A stretch of 64,000 nt of DNA from Endobacterium cereale (GTDB taxonomy: Bacteria > Pseudomonadota > Alphaproteobacteria > Rhizobiales > Rhizobiaceae): assembly GCF_009617585.1 (NCBI RefSeq), contig NZ_WIXI01000046.1, positions 186,001-250,000 on the forward strand, written 5' to 3'. A program made the translations under genes and the position numbers. This document shows, in pieces, positions 18,003 to 27,344 of the stretch. Within the stretch, counting starts at the first letter, position 1. Every line of letters begins with the position of its first letter. The notes below the pieces were generated by a model. It searched no databases. It saw only the letters and a program-made list of their open reading frames with translations, and was not told where the DNA came from.

Positions 18003-18590
18003 TTACAGGGCTGACTGCCACTCGCGCACCGCATCCACAGGGGAAATCAGCATAAGAACGTTGAGCGTCAGATTGTCGCGGATCAGATAACCGGTAAGAA
18101 GCTCGAAGAATATCGCGATCGCCACTGTCATCCATACCGGCAAACGAGCGGCGATGAAAAAGCCGATCGCCATGGACACGGTATCCATGGCCGAGTTCAA
18201 GATGCTGTCGCCGTTATAACCGAGCGCCATGGTGGCGGAGCGATAACGGTCGATGATGATGGGCGAGTTTTCGAGAATTTCCCAGGCCGCCTCGATCAGC
18301 ACCGCCAGCGACAACCGGGCCGACAATGGCGCGCGGCGCAGCACCAGCCAGCCAAGGCCATAAAACAGGAAACCGTGGATGATGTGGGATGGCGTGTACC
18401 AGTCGGCGATGTGCTGCGAATTGCCGGGCGAATTCACGCCCGGTTCGAACAGTTTTACGTAGCCGCATTCGCAGATCGGGATACGGCCCATGAAATGCAG
18501 GATGGCGATCTGCGCGATGAACAGAACCAGCGCGCCCAAAAGCCAGCGGGGCGACTGCGAACCCGGTTCGGAAACGCCAAACGTCGTCAC
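18003..18590 (-). CDS. DUF2585 / UPF0314 membrane protein
   Basis: A 195-residue membrane protein with about five helices. The motif [16 protein letters not shown], the [16 protein letters not shown] segment with paired histidines, and [11 protein letters not shown] are the conserved core of UPF0314, a family restricted largely to Rhizobiales and relatives. Function unknown; VanZ-like similarity has been suggested for related folds but I cannot verify it. The start overlaps the end of yciB by four bases, so they are coupled. Confidence 0.85.
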   Translation of the reverse strand: MTTFGVSEPGSQSPRWLLGALVLFIAQIAILHFMGRIPICECGYVKLFEPGVNSPGNSQHIADWYTPSHIIHGFLFYGLGWLVLRRAPLSARLSLAVLIEAAWEILENSPIIIDRYRSATMALGYNGDSILNSAMDTVSMAIGFFIAARLPVWMTVAIAIFFELLTGYLIRDNLTLNVLMLISPVDAVREWQSAL

Positions 18591-19234
18591 TTGCCGTTAT
18601 CCGTGGCCGGTTCTTCGATCGTGTGACGCATGATCAGCGGCATCTGCGAGAGCGTGAAGGCGATAGTGATCGGCATCGTGCCCCAGACCTTGAAATTGAT
18701 CCAGAACTGATCGGAGAAATTGCGCCAGACGATTTCGTTGATGACGGCCAGGAACAGGAAGAAGATACCCCAGCGCAGCGTCAGCTTTCTCCAGCCTTCT
18801 TCATCGAGCCGGAAGGCCGCGTTGAAAACATAGCCGAGCAGCGACTTGCCGAACAGAAGGCCACCCAAGAGCACGACGCCGAACAGCGTGTTGACGATGG
18901 TCGGCTTCATCTTGATGAAGGTTTCATCCTGCAGCCAGATGGACAACCCGCCGAATACCATGACGACGACGCCCGACACAAAGGGCATAACCGGCAGGTG
19001 CTTGAAGACGATTTTCGAGACGATCAGCGATATGACCGTGGCGACCATGAACAGCGCGGTTGCGATCAGCAGCGGACCGCCGATCGCCGTCAGTGCCGGA
19101 AATTTTTCAGCCAGCCATTCGCCACGCAGGTTGCCGAAAAAGAATACCAGCAAAGGCCCGATTTCCAGCGCCAGCTTGAGGCCGGGATGCTGTTTCTCTT
19201 CCTTGGTCGGGGTGGTGTCGCTTTCGATCTGCAT
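18587..19234 (-). CDS. yciB: Inner-membrane-spanning protein YciB (septation protein A family)
   Basis: A 215-residue protein with five or six hydrophobic segments; [15 protein letters not shown] near residue 25, [13 protein letters not shown] in the middle and [20 protein letters not shown] near residue 165 are the family hallmarks. YciB (IspZ) is needed for normal cell envelope and division in several bacteria. I use the ATG at 19234; a TTG three codons earlier is possible. Same strand as ftsY upstream and overlapping DUF2585 downstream. Confidence 0.92.
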   Translation of the reverse strand: MQIESDTTPTKEEKQHPGLKLALEIGPLLVFFFGNLRGEWLAEKFPALTAIGGPLLIATALFMVATVISLIVSKIVFKHLPVMPFVSGVVVMVFGGLSIWLQDETFIKMKPTIVNTLFGVVLLGGLLFGKSLLGYVFNAAFRLDEEGWRKLTLRWGIFFLFLAVINEIVWRNFSDQFWINFKVWGTMPITIAFTLSQMPLIMRHTIEEPATDNGK

Positions 19235-19306
19235 GGGATCCAACTTCTTAAGGCTTAAAGCGTCAAATGGGTTGTGCTGGCCAAGCCAAACACGTTCTTC
19301 GTGGCA

Positions 19307-21001
19307 TCAATGCGTCAGGCCGGCAATGGCATGCGCGAAATCCTGCGCCTCGAACGGCTCGAGATCGTCAACACCCTCGCCGACACCGATGAAATAGACC
19401 GGCAGCTTGTGCTTGGCTGCAATGGCGACAAGAATACCGCCACGCGCCGTGCCATCGAGCTTGGTCATGATCAGGCCGCTGACGCCCGCGACATTGCGGA
19501 AAATCTCGACCTGGTTCATGGCGTTCTGGCCGGTGGTGGCGTCGAGCGTCTGCAGCACTGTGTGCGGCGCATCTGGGTCGAGCTTGTTCAGAACGCGCAC
19601 GATCTTTTCCAGTTCCGCCATCAGCTCCGTGCGGTTCTGCAGGCGGCCGGCGGTATCGATGATCAGCACGTCCGACTTGTTGGCGCGCGCCTGTTCGAAC
19701 GCGTCATAGGCGAGACCGGCGGCATCCGCACCGAGCTTGGTGCCGATGAATTGAGAACCGGTGCGGTCCGCCCAGATCTTCAGCTGCTCGATCGCGGCTG
19801 CGCGAAAAGTGTCGCCGGCGGCGAGCATGACTTTCAGGCCCGAACCGGAAAGTTTTGCTGCCAGCTTGCCGATCGTGGTGGTCTTGCCGGTGCCGTTGAC
19901 GCCGACGACGAGGATGACATGCGGCTTGTGATCGAGATCGAGCTGCAGCGGCTTGGCGACCGGCGTCAGGACCTTGGTGATTTCCGCGGACATGATGCGC
20001 GATACGTCTTCACCGGTGACATCCTTGCCGTACCGTTCCGACGACAGCGTGTCGGTGATGCGCATCGCGGTTTCGACGCCGAGATCGGCCTGGATCAGCA
20101 GGTCTTCCAGTTCCTCCAGCGTCTGTTCATCGAGCTTGCGCTTGGTGAACAGGGCAGAAATCTGGCCGGTGAGCTGCGAGGAGGTGCGGGCAAGGCCGGC
20201 ACGCAGGCGCTGGAACCATGTGAGCTTTGCCGGAGCGACGACGGCAACCGGTTCGGCTTCGGGTTTCGCGGTCGAGAAGCCTTTTGGCAGGACGGGGGCG
20301 TCGGCTGTCGGGCCTTCGCTTTGGCTCGGAGCGTTTGCTGCAGCCGGAGGTTCATCGTTGGCCTCGGCGGGTGCGGAAACACCCCCCTCTGTCCTGCCGG
20401 ACATCTCCCCCTCAAGGGGGGAGATCACCAAGGGGCTCGCCTCCTGCTCTACGGCGGGCGTCGCGAGTGCGTGAACGGCACCGCGATCCTTGGCGCTAGT
20501 TTCGGTCTCAGCCTGCTTCACACCTTCGACAGGCGCGTTATCGTCGGCAACTTCAGCGCCTGTTACGCTCTGGTCAGATGGGGCCGAGACAGCTGCATCC
20601 GTGATCTGCCCCCCTGAGGGGGAGATGCCCGGCAGGGCAGAGGGGGGTAGATCATCACCCGCAACGGCTTCGGCTTCCGCTTCCAGCAAGGACAGCGGCA
20701 CAACGCCAAGATCGGACGTGTCAACACCCGGAAGGATGGCAGCAGGTTCATCCTCTGTCGGCTCGGCAGCAGTTTCCCCAACCACCTCCACCACATCGCC
20801 AGACGGTCCACCGGCGGTCTCGATCTCCACCTGCGCCACCGGATCGGCGGCAACCGGAAGATTTTCATCACGCGATTTCGGCTCCAGCTCGGCCTGAACG
20901 GCAGCGACATCCGCCGCCGTATCGGGGGCCGGATGTGTAGCCTGATCCTCGACCGGCTTGTCGCCGAAGGTGAAGACGCGTTTGATGAAGCTCAATGCCA
21001 T
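19307..21001 (-). CDS. ftsY: Signal recognition particle receptor FtsY
   Basis: A 564-residue SRP receptor GTPase. Residues ~1-260 are a long acidic, Ala/Pro/Glu-rich A domain; the NG domain follows, with GVNGTGKTTTIGKLA (G1), DTFRAAAIEQL, DTAGRLQNR (G3), TKLDGTARGG (G4) and a C-terminal amphipathic helix. It docks ribosome-nascent chain-SRP complexes (Ffh encoded at 29778-31322) at the membrane. Two in-frame copies, in opposite orientation, of a 48-bp palindromic repeat lie in the A domain (20381-20428 and 20601-20648). It is the third gene of a dapF-mtaB-ftsY cluster, 18 bases after mtaB. Confidence 0.95.
   Translation of the reverse strand: MALSFIKRVFTFGDKPVEDQATHPAPDTAADVAAVQAELEPKSRDENLPVAADPVAQVEIETAGGPSGDVVEVVGETAAEPTEDEPAAILPGVDTSDLGVVPLSLLEAEAEAVAGDDLPPSALPGISPSGGQITDAAVSAPSDQSVTGAEVADDNAPVEGVKQAETETSAKDRGAVHALATPAVEQEASPLVISPLEGEMSGRTEGGVSAPAEANDEPPAAANAPSQSEGPTADAPVLPKGFSTAKPEAEPVAVVAPAKLTWFQRLRAGLARTSSQLTGQISALFTKRKLDEQTLEELEDLLIQADLGVETAMRITDTLSSERYGKDVTGEDVSRIMSAEITKVLTPVAKPLQLDLDHKPHVILVVGVNGTGKTTTIGKLAAKLSGSGLKVMLAAGDTFRAAAIEQLKIWADRTGSQFIGTKLGADAAGLAYDAFEQARANKSDVLIIDTAGRLQNRTELMAELEKIVRVLNKLDPDAPHTVLQTLDATTGQNAMNQVEIFRNVAGVSGLIMTKLDGTARGGILVAIAAKHKLPVYFIGVGEGVDDLEPFEAQDFAHAIAGLTH
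20381..20428 (+). repeat. 48-bp palindromic repeat inside ftsY, copy A
   Basis: Begins ACCCCCCTCT and ends GAGATCAC. It contains the imperfect palindromic core TCTCCCCCTC / GGGGGGAGA. Nearly identical to the reverse complement of copy B at 20601-20648. Translated on the minus strand it gives ISPLEGEMSGRTEGG within FtsY. Confidence 0.85.
20601..20648 (-). repeat. 48-bp palindromic repeat inside ftsY, copy B (inverted)
   Basis: The reverse complement matches copy A over the whole 48 bases with only a few differences. Because the orientation is opposite, FtsY reads the other strand of the repeat here, giving LPPSALPGISPSGGQ. Confidence 0.85.
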
Positions 21002-21019
21002 AAAAGATATCCGTTCCGG

Positions 21020-22306
21020 TCAGGCCGCCTGCTCATGGCGAGCGTCGGCCACGACGGCCATGTCGAGATGTTTGCCGTTATGCCCCGTTATCATAACGCG
21101 CTTGAAGTCGCGGGGAATAAGTGTCGGAGCTGCAACCAGCGAAAAGTTTTCCGTATGCGCCATGCCGTTGTTTTCAACGATGATGGTCTGCTGCGTGCCG
21201 ACCATGCGATCGAGATGGGCACGTTGCAGCACCGCGCCGCGCGCGCGCAGCCGTGCCGCCCGCTCCTTGACCACGGCGCGATCGACCTGCGGCATGCGCG
21301 CGGCCGGTGTGCCGGGGCGCGGGCTGTAGGGAAAGACGTGCAGGAAGGAGATGCCGGCCTCTTCGGCAAGCGTTGCCGCCCCTTCGAACATCTCTTCCGT
21401 CTCGGTCGGGAAGCCGGCGATCATATCCGCACCAAAGGCGATATCGGGGCGCAGGCGGCGTGCCTGTTCCGTGAAGGCCAATGCTTCGGCGCGGGAATGG
21501 CGGCGCTTCATGCGCTTGAGGATCATGTCGTCGCCATGCTGCAAGGACAGATGCAGATGCGGCATGAAGCGTGGTTCGTCGGCGATCAGGTCCCACAGGT
21601 GGTTGTCGGCCTCGATACTGTCGATCGACGACAGGCGCAGGCGCAGGATGTCCGGCACCTGTTTCAAAAGTGTCTTGGCGAGATAACCGAGCGTCGGATT
21701 GCCCGGCAGATCGCCGCCGTAACTGGTGGCATCGACGCCGGTCAGGACGATTTCGCGATATCCGCTTTCCGTGAGTTTTCGCGCCTGCTCGACCACGGCA
21801 CCCATGGGTACCGAGCGCGAATTGCCGCGCCCATAAGGAATGATGCAGAAGGTGCAGCGATGATCGCAACCGTTCTGCACCTGGATGAAGGCGCGCACAT
21901 GGCCATCGATATGTTTGACCATCTGCGGCGCGGTCGCCTTGACGCTCATGATATCGTTGACGCGCAGCTTTTCTTCCGCCGAGACGCCGAAATCCGGCAG
22001 GGCGCGATAGGATGTGCTTTTCAGCTTTTCCTCGTTGCCGAGCACCATGTCGACTTCGGCCATATCGGCAAAGGTCTGCTTTTCGGTCTGGGCGGCGCAG
22101 CCGGTAACGATGATGCGGGCATGCGGATTTTCGCGGCGGACACGGCGGATGGTCTGGCGCGCCTGGCGCACCGCTTCACCTGTCACGGCGCAGGTATTGA
22201 CCAGAACGGCATTGTTGAGCCCAGCCTTTTCGGCTTCGGCGCGCATCACTTCCGATTCATAGGTGTTCAGCCGACAGCCGAAGGTTATGACCTCGACGCC
22301 GCTCAA
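21020..22306 (-). CDS. mtaB: tRNA t6A37 methylthiotransferase MtaB
   Basis: A 428-residue radical-SAM methylthiotransferase. The N-terminal domain holds three cluster cysteines ([22 protein letters not shown]), and the radical-SAM triad is CDHRCTFC with PYGRG after it. MtaB converts t6A to ms2t6A at position 37 of tRNAs reading ANN codons. Closest alternatives MiaB and RimO have a C-terminal TRAM domain of clear pattern and different N-terminal motifs. The start is a TTG that overlaps the dapF stop (TTGA), indicating coupling. Confidence 0.92.
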   Translation of the reverse strand: MSGVEVITFGCRLNTYESEVMRAEAEKAGLNNAVLVNTCAVTGEAVRQARQTIRRVRRENPHARIIVTGCAAQTEKQTFADMAEVDMVLGNEEKLKSTSYRALPDFGVSAEEKLRVNDIMSVKATAPQMVKHIDGHVRAFIQVQNGCDHRCTFCIIPYGRGNSRSVPMGAVVEQARKLTESGYREIVLTGVDATSYGGDLPGNPTLGYLAKTLLKQVPDILRLRLSSIDSIEADNHLWDLIADEPRFMPHLHLSLQHGDDMILKRMKRRHSRAEALAFTEQARRLRPDIAFGADMIAGFPTETEEMFEGAATLAEEAGISFLHVFPYSPRPGTPAARMPQVDRAVVKERAARLRARGAVLQRAHLDRMVGTQQTIIVENNGMAHTENFSLVAAPTLIPRDFKRVMITGHNGKHLDMAVVADARHEQAA

Positions 22307-23205
22307 TTCGCCCTCGCCTCGGGCTCTTCATCGCGATCGAAAATGCCGGTGACGGGATCGACCTTGCCGGACCATTCCCATTCGGCAGGGCCGGTCATGA
22401 CGACGTGATCATCCTCGCGCCATTCGATGACGAGCGGCTGGCGGGTCGGTGCGGTGGCGACATCGATGGTGACCGTGCGGCCGGTCCGGCCGGTGCGGGC
22501 AGCCGATACGCCGGCGGCACAAGCGGCAGAACCGCAGGCAAGCGTCAGTCCGGCGCCGCGTTCCCAGGTGCGGGTGCGCAGGGCGTCGCCCGACGTGACC
22601 TGCGCCAGCGTGATGTTGGCCTTTTCCGGAAACATCGGGTGGTTTTCCAGCATTGGGCCAAAGCGTTCGAGATCGAATGTCATCGGGTCCTGATCGACCC
22701 AGAAAATCGCATGCGGATTACCGATCGACATGGCGGAGGGCGAATGCAGGACGGGCGCGTCGATCGGGCCGATCTGCAACTCGATGCGGCTGGTGTCGAA
22801 AAACTCTTCCGCCAGCGGGATCTTGTCCCAGGCGAAAACCGGCTTGCCCATGTCGACCGAGATCGTGCCGTCTGCGTGCTCCTGCGCATTGAGAATGCCG
22901 GCGACCGTCTGGAAGGTGAACGTCTTGCGGCCGGTCTCGGCGCTCAGCGCCTGCACGACACAGCGGGTGCCGTTGCCGCAGGCTTGCGCCTTGGTGCCAT
23001 CGCAGTTCAAGATATCGATCCAGGCATCGGTGCCATCAGCGCGAGGATCATGGATGGCCATGATCTGGTCGAACTGCGTGGCCGGATCGGCATTGAGCGC
23101 GATCGCGGCATCGGGCGTCACCATGTCGGGACGGCCGCGCATGTCGACAACGAGGATCTTGTTGCCAAGCCCGTTCATCCGCGCGAATTCGACCTGTCCT
23201 GTCAT
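22303..23205 (-). CDS. dapF: Diaminopimelate epimerase
   Basis: A 300-residue enzyme turning LL- into meso-diaminopimelate for lysine and peptidoglycan synthesis. The paired catalytic cysteines are in [11 protein letters not shown] (near residue 76) and [11 protein letters not shown] (near 225), with the proton-shuttle geometry of the family. The N-terminus [15 protein letters not shown] is the alphaproteobacterial form. First gene of the dapF-mtaB-ftsY-yciB-DUF2585 series; mtaB overlaps its end. Confidence 0.95.
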   Translation of the reverse strand: MTGQVEFARMNGLGNKILVVDMRGRPDMVTPDAAIALNADPATQFDQIMAIHDPRADGTDAWIDILNCDGTKAQACGNGTRCVVQALSAETGRKTFTFQTVAGILNAQEHADGTISVDMGKPVFAWDKIPLAEEFFDTSRIELQIGPIDAPVLHSPSAMSIGNPHAIFWVDQDPMTFDLERFGPMLENHPMFPEKANITLAQVTSGDALRTRTWERGAGLTLACGSAACAAGVSAARTGRTGRTVTIDVATAPTRQPLVIEWREDDHVVMTGPAEWEWSGKVDPVTGIFDRDEEPEARAN

Positions 23206-23365
23206 GATGCTGATCCTGTTCGGGCGTCTTGCGCCTGTTCTGTGGCGTATATGGCCGAAAGTGGCGGCAATTACCAGTGGTGGGGCGAGGTGTTTGAAGA
23301 CACGCGCCAGCGTTCACGCGACGTCATCCGCCCGTGGCTTGCAGCATTTCAAACCCGGAGAAGCG

Positions 23366-23419
23366 CACGCACATGCGGAACCTCTCTAGTATGTAAACAC
23401 ATGGCTCCGCATGTGCGTG
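23366..23419. repeat. 14-bp perfect inverted repeat with 26-base spacer
   Basis: Arms CACGCACATGCGGA (23366-23379) and TCCGCATGTGCGTG (23406-23419). It starts a series of hairpins running to about 23560. Confidence 0.85.
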
Positions 23420-23830
23420 GCTTTCGGCGTCTTTTCGAGGCTTCCGGCCTCTACGGATGATCCTCTCGCCTCACTGCGTGGCTTCATTCGCGTCCGCCTT
23501 TCGGGCGGACTTGCCACTTGCACGGCTAAACCGAACCCGGCATGGCTGCCGGGGGAAGGCTTGATGAGGCAAGGTTTTTGACACCTCACCCATGAGTTTC
23601 ACCCCTTGCGCCCTTTCCGCACGTTACGGATCAGACACAAGCGCCGGCCCCCGCCTGCCCGCGAACGTCTCGCGAAACACTCCGGCAACGGAAGCAGGTG
23701 AAGTATCGCACATGTTACAAAAGCGGGGATGAACTCGGAGTCAACATGTTGATATCGTTGAATCGAGGCCTCAAAACGTCCACGGGCTTTTGTGAATTTG
23801 GGCGGATGGGGCTGTTGACGGTGGAGGGCT

Positions 23831-23870
23831 TGGGTGTGGATCCTCGGATCAGGCCCGAGGATGACCAAGG
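23831..23870 (+). repeat. GGATCCTCGG-type palindromic repeat, copy 1
   Basis: Core GGATCCTCGG-N6-CCCGAGGATGACC. Shares its core and flanks (TTGGGT on one side, GATGACC on the other) with copies near 24032, 35215, 35317 and 44031. Confidence 0.8.
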
Positions 23871-24031
23871 AGGGGGAGGCGACCAGGCAGTGGAGACCAT
23901 CCGGGAAAGGATGGCGCAAGGGTGCCACGAGCGCTGTTTTTTCTGCACGGAAGTTCTTTAGGTCTTTCCGCTCAATTGGTCCGGCCCGGCCTTTACGTTG
24001 ATGGGGGCACCTTCGCTAAGGCTTTGCTTGA

Positions 24032-24087
24032 GTCATCCTAGTCCTCGGGCTTCAGCCTGAGGATGAGTCATGGATCCAAACACAAGC
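24032..24087 (-). repeat. GGATCCTCGG-type palindromic repeat, copy 2 (inverted, diverged)
   Basis: Opposite orientation to copy 1: starts GTCATCC, has CCTCGGGCTTCAGCCTGAGG, and ends GGATCCAAACACAAGC. It carries a small insertion relative to the other copies. Confidence 0.7.
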
Positions 24088-24157
24088 GGGGTCGAACTGG
24101 CGGAGGAAAGGAAGCCCCAAGATAAAACGAAAAGCAATCAATCGCCAACCGGCGCTT

Positions 24158-24187
24158 GGCGAGGGGCACGAAAACGCGCCCCTCGCC
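24158..24187 (-). terminator. Terminator hairpin after leuC
   Basis: Ten-base perfect stem GGCGAGGGGC / GCCCCTCGCC only seven bases past the leuC stop. No strong T-run follows, so it may act as a 3'-end stabiliser or a weak terminator. Confidence 0.6.
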
Positions 24188-24193
24188 TGCAAC

Positions 24194-25600
24194 TCATTTC
24201 CAGTCGCGGATATCGACAAAATGCCCGGCAATTGCCGCCGCCGCCGCCATGGCAGGCGAGACGAGATGCGTGCGGCCCTTGTAACCCTGACGCCCTTCGA
24301 AATTGCGGTTCGAGGTGGAAGCGCAACGTTCATACGGGTTCAGGCGGTCGTCGTTCATGGCCAAGCACATGGAACAGCCCGGCTCACGCCATTCGAAACC
24401 GGCGTCCTTGAAGATGACGTCGAGGCCTTCGGCTTCCGCCTGTTCCTTGACGAGACCGGAGCCCGGCACGATCATGGCATTGACGGTGGAGGCCACCGTC
24501 TTGCCCTCGACCATCGCAGCTGCAGCGCGCAGATCCTCGATACGGCCGTTGGTGCAGGAGCCGATGAAGACGCGATCGACGGTGATGTCGGTCATCTTCT
24601 GGCCGGGCTTCAGGCCCATATATTCCAGTGCACGCCATTTCGAGGTGCGCTTGTTTTCTTCCTGAATGTCGTCCGGGTTCGGCACAATGCCTTCCACCGA
24701 GATGACGTCTTCCGGCGAGGACCCCCAGGAGACGATCGGCGGCAGGTTGGCGCCGTCGAGCACGATCACCTTGTCGTAATGGGCGCCTTCATCGCTGTGC
24801 AGCGTCTTCCAGTAGTCGATCGCCATGTCGAGCGCTGCACCTTTTGGCGCGCGCGGCTTGCCCTTGATGTATTCGAACGTGGTTTCGTCCGGCGCGATCA
24901 GGCCGGCGCGGGCGCCGCCTTCGATCGTCATGTTGCAGACCGTCATGCGGCCTTCCATGGAGAGCGAACGGATCGCTTCGCCGGCAAATTCGACCACGTG
25001 GCCGGTGCCGCCGGCCGTGCCGATTTCGCCGATGATGGCAAGGATCACGTCCTTGGCGGTCACGCCTTCCGGCAGCTTGCCATCGACACGCACCAGCATG
25101 TTCTTGGCCTTTTTCTGCACCAGCGTCTGGGTGGCGAGGACATGCTCGACCTCGGACGTGCCGATGCCGTGTGCCAGCGCACCGAAAGCGCCGTGCGTGG
25201 ACGTGTGGCTGTCACCGCAGACGATGGTCATGCCCGGCAGGGTAAAGCCCTGTTCCGGGCCGACAATATGCACGATGCCCTGGCGGACATCTTTTTCCGA
25301 ATAATATTCGACGCCGAAATCGGCGGCATTCTGGGCGAGCGCCTCCACCTGGATGCGGCTTTCCTCGTTCTTGATGCCGAGATGGCGGTCGGCGGTGGTC
25401 GGCACGTTGTGGTCGACGACGGCGAGCGTACGCTCCGGCGATCTCACCTTGCGGCCGGCCAGACGCAGGCCTTCAAAAGCCTGCGGCGACGTCACTTCGT
25501 GAACAAGGTGACGGTCGATATAGAGAAGACAGGTTCCGTTTTCTTCCGATACGACATGGTCGTCCCAGATCTTGTCATAGAGGGTACGCGGTGCGCTCAT
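24194..25600 (-). CDS. leuC: 3-isopropylmalate dehydratase large subunit
   Basis: A 468-residue aconitase-superfamily enzyme for the second step of leucine synthesis. Cluster ligands are visible in [11 protein letters not shown] and GCSMCLAMN; the substrate motif [12 protein letters not shown] is intact, as is [12 protein letters not shown]. The small subunit leuD is not in the window. I start at the ATG at 25600 ([12 protein letters not shown] is the usual N-terminus); two earlier in-frame ATG codons add only six residues. Upstream lie a good promoter and a 38-codon open frame that may regulate it. Confidence 0.95.
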   Translation of the reverse strand: MSAPRTLYDKIWDDHVVSEENGTCLLYIDRHLVHEVTSPQAFEGLRLAGRKVRSPERTLAVVDHNVPTTADRHLGIKNEESRIQVEALAQNAADFGVEYYSEKDVRQGIVHIVGPEQGFTLPGMTIVCGDSHTSTHGAFGALAHGIGTSEVEHVLATQTLVQKKAKNMLVRVDGKLPEGVTAKDVILAIIGEIGTAGGTGHVVEFAGEAIRSLSMEGRMTVCNMTIEGGARAGLIAPDETTFEYIKGKPRAPKGAALDMAIDYWKTLHSDEGAHYDKVIVLDGANLPPIVSWGSSPEDVISVEGIVPNPDDIQEENKRTSKWRALEYMGLKPGQKMTDITVDRVFIGSCTNGRIEDLRAAAAMVEGKTVASTVNAMIVPGSGLVKEQAEAEGLDVIFKDAGFEWREPGCSMCLAMNDDRLNPYERCASTSNRNFEGRQGYKGRTHLVSPAMAAAAAIAGHFVDIRDWK

Positions 25601-25683
25601 GGCTGACATCCATTTCAATGTAAATTTTTTGGAGATGGGAATACGGGCGGTAAATACCGCCCAAGCCGGGCATGTCGGCCCGG

Positions 25684-25800
25684 TCAGCTAAGTCGGCTGC
25701 AAAGCGCCCCGGAGACGCGCGCGAAGAAGCGTGCCGGCAGACGCTTGTGGTCCTGCAGCACGACAATCTGTTTCGCGAGACATCCGAATTTCGATCCCAT
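25684..25800 (-). CDS. Possible 38-residue leader ORF upstream of leuC
   Basis: An ATG-to-TGA frame ([16 protein letters not shown] at its start) whose ATG lies eight bases after the -10 hexamer of a good promoter, so the transcript would be leaderless or nearly so, as in the rhizobial trp leader. It has five leucines in 38 residues but no run of Leu codons, so classical attenuation is not evident. Two hairpins (GGGCGGTA/TACCGCCC near 25645-25662 and CCGGGC/GCCCGG near 25664-25683) lie between it and leuC. No Shine-Dalgarno sequence is seen. Coding status is unproven. Confidence 0.3.
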   Translation of the reverse strand: MGSKFGCLAKQIVVLQDHKRLPARFFARVSGALCSRLS

Positions 25801-25807
25801 GACGGCT

Positions 25808-25836
25808 TATATAGCAGTTCAATGAAATGTCGGCAA
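25808..25836 (-). promoter_or_regulatory. Likely sigma-70 promoter for leuC
   Basis: On the minus strand, TTGCCG (25836-25831), a 17-base spacer and TATATA (25813-25808). Transcription would begin about 200 bases before leuC. Confidence 0.5.
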
Positions 25837-25887
25837 TCGGCTGTGTGACGGTGTGATGACCGGAGCTTGCGCTGTTGCCGATAGGCG

Positions 25888-26643
25888 TCAGTAGCTGCGT
25901 TCTCTTGGCAGACATTGACGACGGGGCCCACCATCGAACGGTTGGTACGAATTGTCTTCGGCCCGATACGAGCGGTATTGCGCAAAACACCAGGAGCTAT
26001 CCACGCCACCGGAGGCGGCAACCATTTGAGGCTCTTCCGCCACCACCGTCTGCCCGGTCATGGTGTCATTAACAGGCTCAAGCGGCAGTGCACCGTCATC
26101 CATGCTAGATGCATCCGCGACGGGCATACCACCTTCATGTGGCGACTGGCACTCACGACGCTCCGGCGCATCGAATGGCTGAAAGCTGTTGTCCTCGATA
26201 CGGTAGGATCGGTACTGGGCAAAACACCAGTCGATATGCGCGGCGCTCAATTCGACTATGCCGCCATTGACCTGGGTGTCCATAGGCGCTTGCGAAGCAT
26301 TGAACATCGGATCGTCATTTTGGGATGAGGCCAACTCAAACCGATCGGCCGACCGTTTCGGCGGCACGGCATTGGCAACACTGTCGATCTCGCCGCCGAG
26401 CGAATTTTCCTGGGCAGGCACATCGGCGCTCGCCACCAACGCCGGCAGCCGTTCAAGCGCCTGCGCGCTGCGATCAACGACAACCGGCTTGTCGGTCCAC
26501 AAAGGCGCATCCATATGGGCAAAGTGATGCGGTGTGTAATCGGTCATGACGAAGGAGGCCGCGTAAACCGCGCCAATCACGCCGGCGACACCCAGGGTGA
26601 GGCAGGTTGCGAGTTTCAGGGGCACGGTGACGATAGGCTTCAC
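25888..26643 (-). CDS. BA14K-family exported protein with two BA14K repeats
   Basis: A 251-residue protein with an N-terminal hydrophobic segment (residues ~8-30, a signal peptide or anchor) and two copies of the BA14K motif: WCFAQYRSYRIEDNSFQPF near residue 145 and WCFAQYRSYRAEDNSYQPF near 228. BA14K is named after a Brucella immunoreactive lectin-like protein; family members usually have one copy. I start at the GTG at 26643 (GGAGC seven bases upstream), because an earlier frame runs into the rplS terminator region. Function in rhizobia is unknown. No partner genes are evident. Confidence 0.8.
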   Translation of the reverse strand: MKPIVTVPLKLATCLTLGVAGVIGAVYAASFVMTDYTPHHFAHMDAPLWTDKPVVVDRSAQALERLPALVASADVPAQENSLGGEIDSVANAVPPKRSADRFELASSQNDDPMFNASQAPMDTQVNGGIVELSAAHIDWCFAQYRSYRIEDNSFQPFDAPERRECQSPHEGGMPVADASSMDDGALPLEPVNDTMTGQTVVAEEPQMVAASGGVDSSWCFAQYRSYRAEDNSYQPFDGGPRRQCLPRERSY

Positions 26644-26750
26644 GGGAAATGCTCCGGTTTGCAATCCAGAGCATAAAATGCGGCTGGCGCCCGAGAGTTC
26701 CCCCGCTGGCGATCCACCAGGCAATTTTCCGGAAACTGTCGTCACGACAA

Positions 26751-26780
26751 CAAAAAAGGCGGCCCGAAGACCGCCTTTTC
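26751..26780 (-). terminator. Terminator after rplS
   Basis: Stem AAAGGCGG / CCGCCTTT with an eight-base loop and a T-run on the minus strand, 24 bases after the rplS stop. Confidence 0.88.
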
Positions 26781-26801
26781 ATCATGCCTTGTCGGCAGAT
26801 C

Positions 26802-27344
26802 TTATTCAGCAGAAGCTTCTGCTGCCTTTGCAGCTGCTGCTTCTTCGGCAGCCTTGGCTTCAGCGGCTTCCTGAGCTGCCTTTTCGGCGGCCAGTGCCTG
26901 TGCTGCTGCTACCTTTTCAGCTTCCAGACGTGCCTTTTCCTCGGCAGCTGCGGCGCGTTCAGCGTCGTTCAGCTTGCGAGCGCGCGTACCGGTGTTTTCA
27001 ACGATACGAGCCGACTTGCCGCGACGATCGCGCAGGTAATACAGCTTGGCGCGACGGACCTTACCGCGGCGAACGATTTCGACGCCTTCGACCAGCGGCG
27101 AGTAAACCGGGAATACGCGCTCGACGCCTTCACCGTAAGAAATCTTGCGAACCGTGAAGCTCTCGTTGATGCCGCCGCCCGAACGAGCGATGCAGACGCC
27201 TTCGTAAGCCTGTACACGGGTACGGGTACCTTCCGTCACGCGAACGTTGACGCGGACGGTGTCGCCCGGTGCGAATTCAGGAAGCGTACGCTTTGCTTCG
27301 ATCTTGGCGGCCTGTTCGGCCTCAAGCTGCTGGATGATGTTCAT
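26802..27344 (-). CDS. rplS: 50S ribosomal protein L19 with long C-terminal tail
   Basis: The first ~115 residues are standard L19 ([54 protein letters not shown]), which sits at the 30S-50S interface. The remaining ~65 residues are an Ala/Glu/Lys-rich, probably helical tail ending [12 protein letters not shown], making 180 residues against about 115 in E. coli. Such tails are common in Rhizobiales. Last gene of the ffh-rpsP-rimM-trmD-rplS cluster, 259 bases after trmD, with its own terminator. Confidence 0.95.
   Translation of the reverse strand: MNIIQQLEAEQAAKIEAKRTLPEFAPGDTVRVNVRVTEGTRTRVQAYEGVCIARSGGGINESFTVRKISYGEGVERVFPVYSPLVEGVEIVRRGKVRRAKLYYLRDRRGKSARIVENTGTRARKLNDAERAAAAEEKARLEAEKVAAAQALAAEKAAQEAAEAKAAEEAAAAKAAEASAE

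Larger units (their letters stand above)
23206..24193. other. Repeat-rich intergenic region between dapF and leuC
   Basis: Nearly 1 kb without a convincing gene. It contains a 14-bp inverted repeat with a 26-base spacer (23366-23419), several further hairpins (for example GTCCGCC/GGCGGAC near 23492-23510 and CCCGGC-N6-GCCGGG near 23538), two inverted copies of a GGATCCTCGG-type palindrome (23831-23870, 24032-24087) and the leuC terminator. Short open frames across it read repeat-derived peptides such as VDPRIRPEDD. The structure resembles the mosaic intergenic elements (RIME and similar) described in Rhizobiaceae; a structured RNA cannot be excluded. Confidence 0.6.

Noticed and set aside
22405-23460. 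Open frame of 351 codons opposite dapF
   Set aside because: Most of it is antisense to dapF. The last part runs into the repeat region and has no family resemblance.
23386-23589. 67-codon minus-strand frame in the same gap
   Set aside because: It lies across the hairpin-rich element and has no domain; its ends fall within repeat arms.
23360-23600. Possible tmRNA, RNase P RNA or 4.5S RNA
   Set aside because: I looked for the GGAAGGAAGCAGCC-type SRP loop, the RNase P GAGGAAAGTCC block and a tmRNA tag sequence; none is present.
23698-23961. 87-codon open frame between dapF and leuC
   Set aside because: Its centre is the translated palindromic repeat (VDPRIRPEDD), a known source of false gene calls in Rhizobiaceae; no ribosome binding site.
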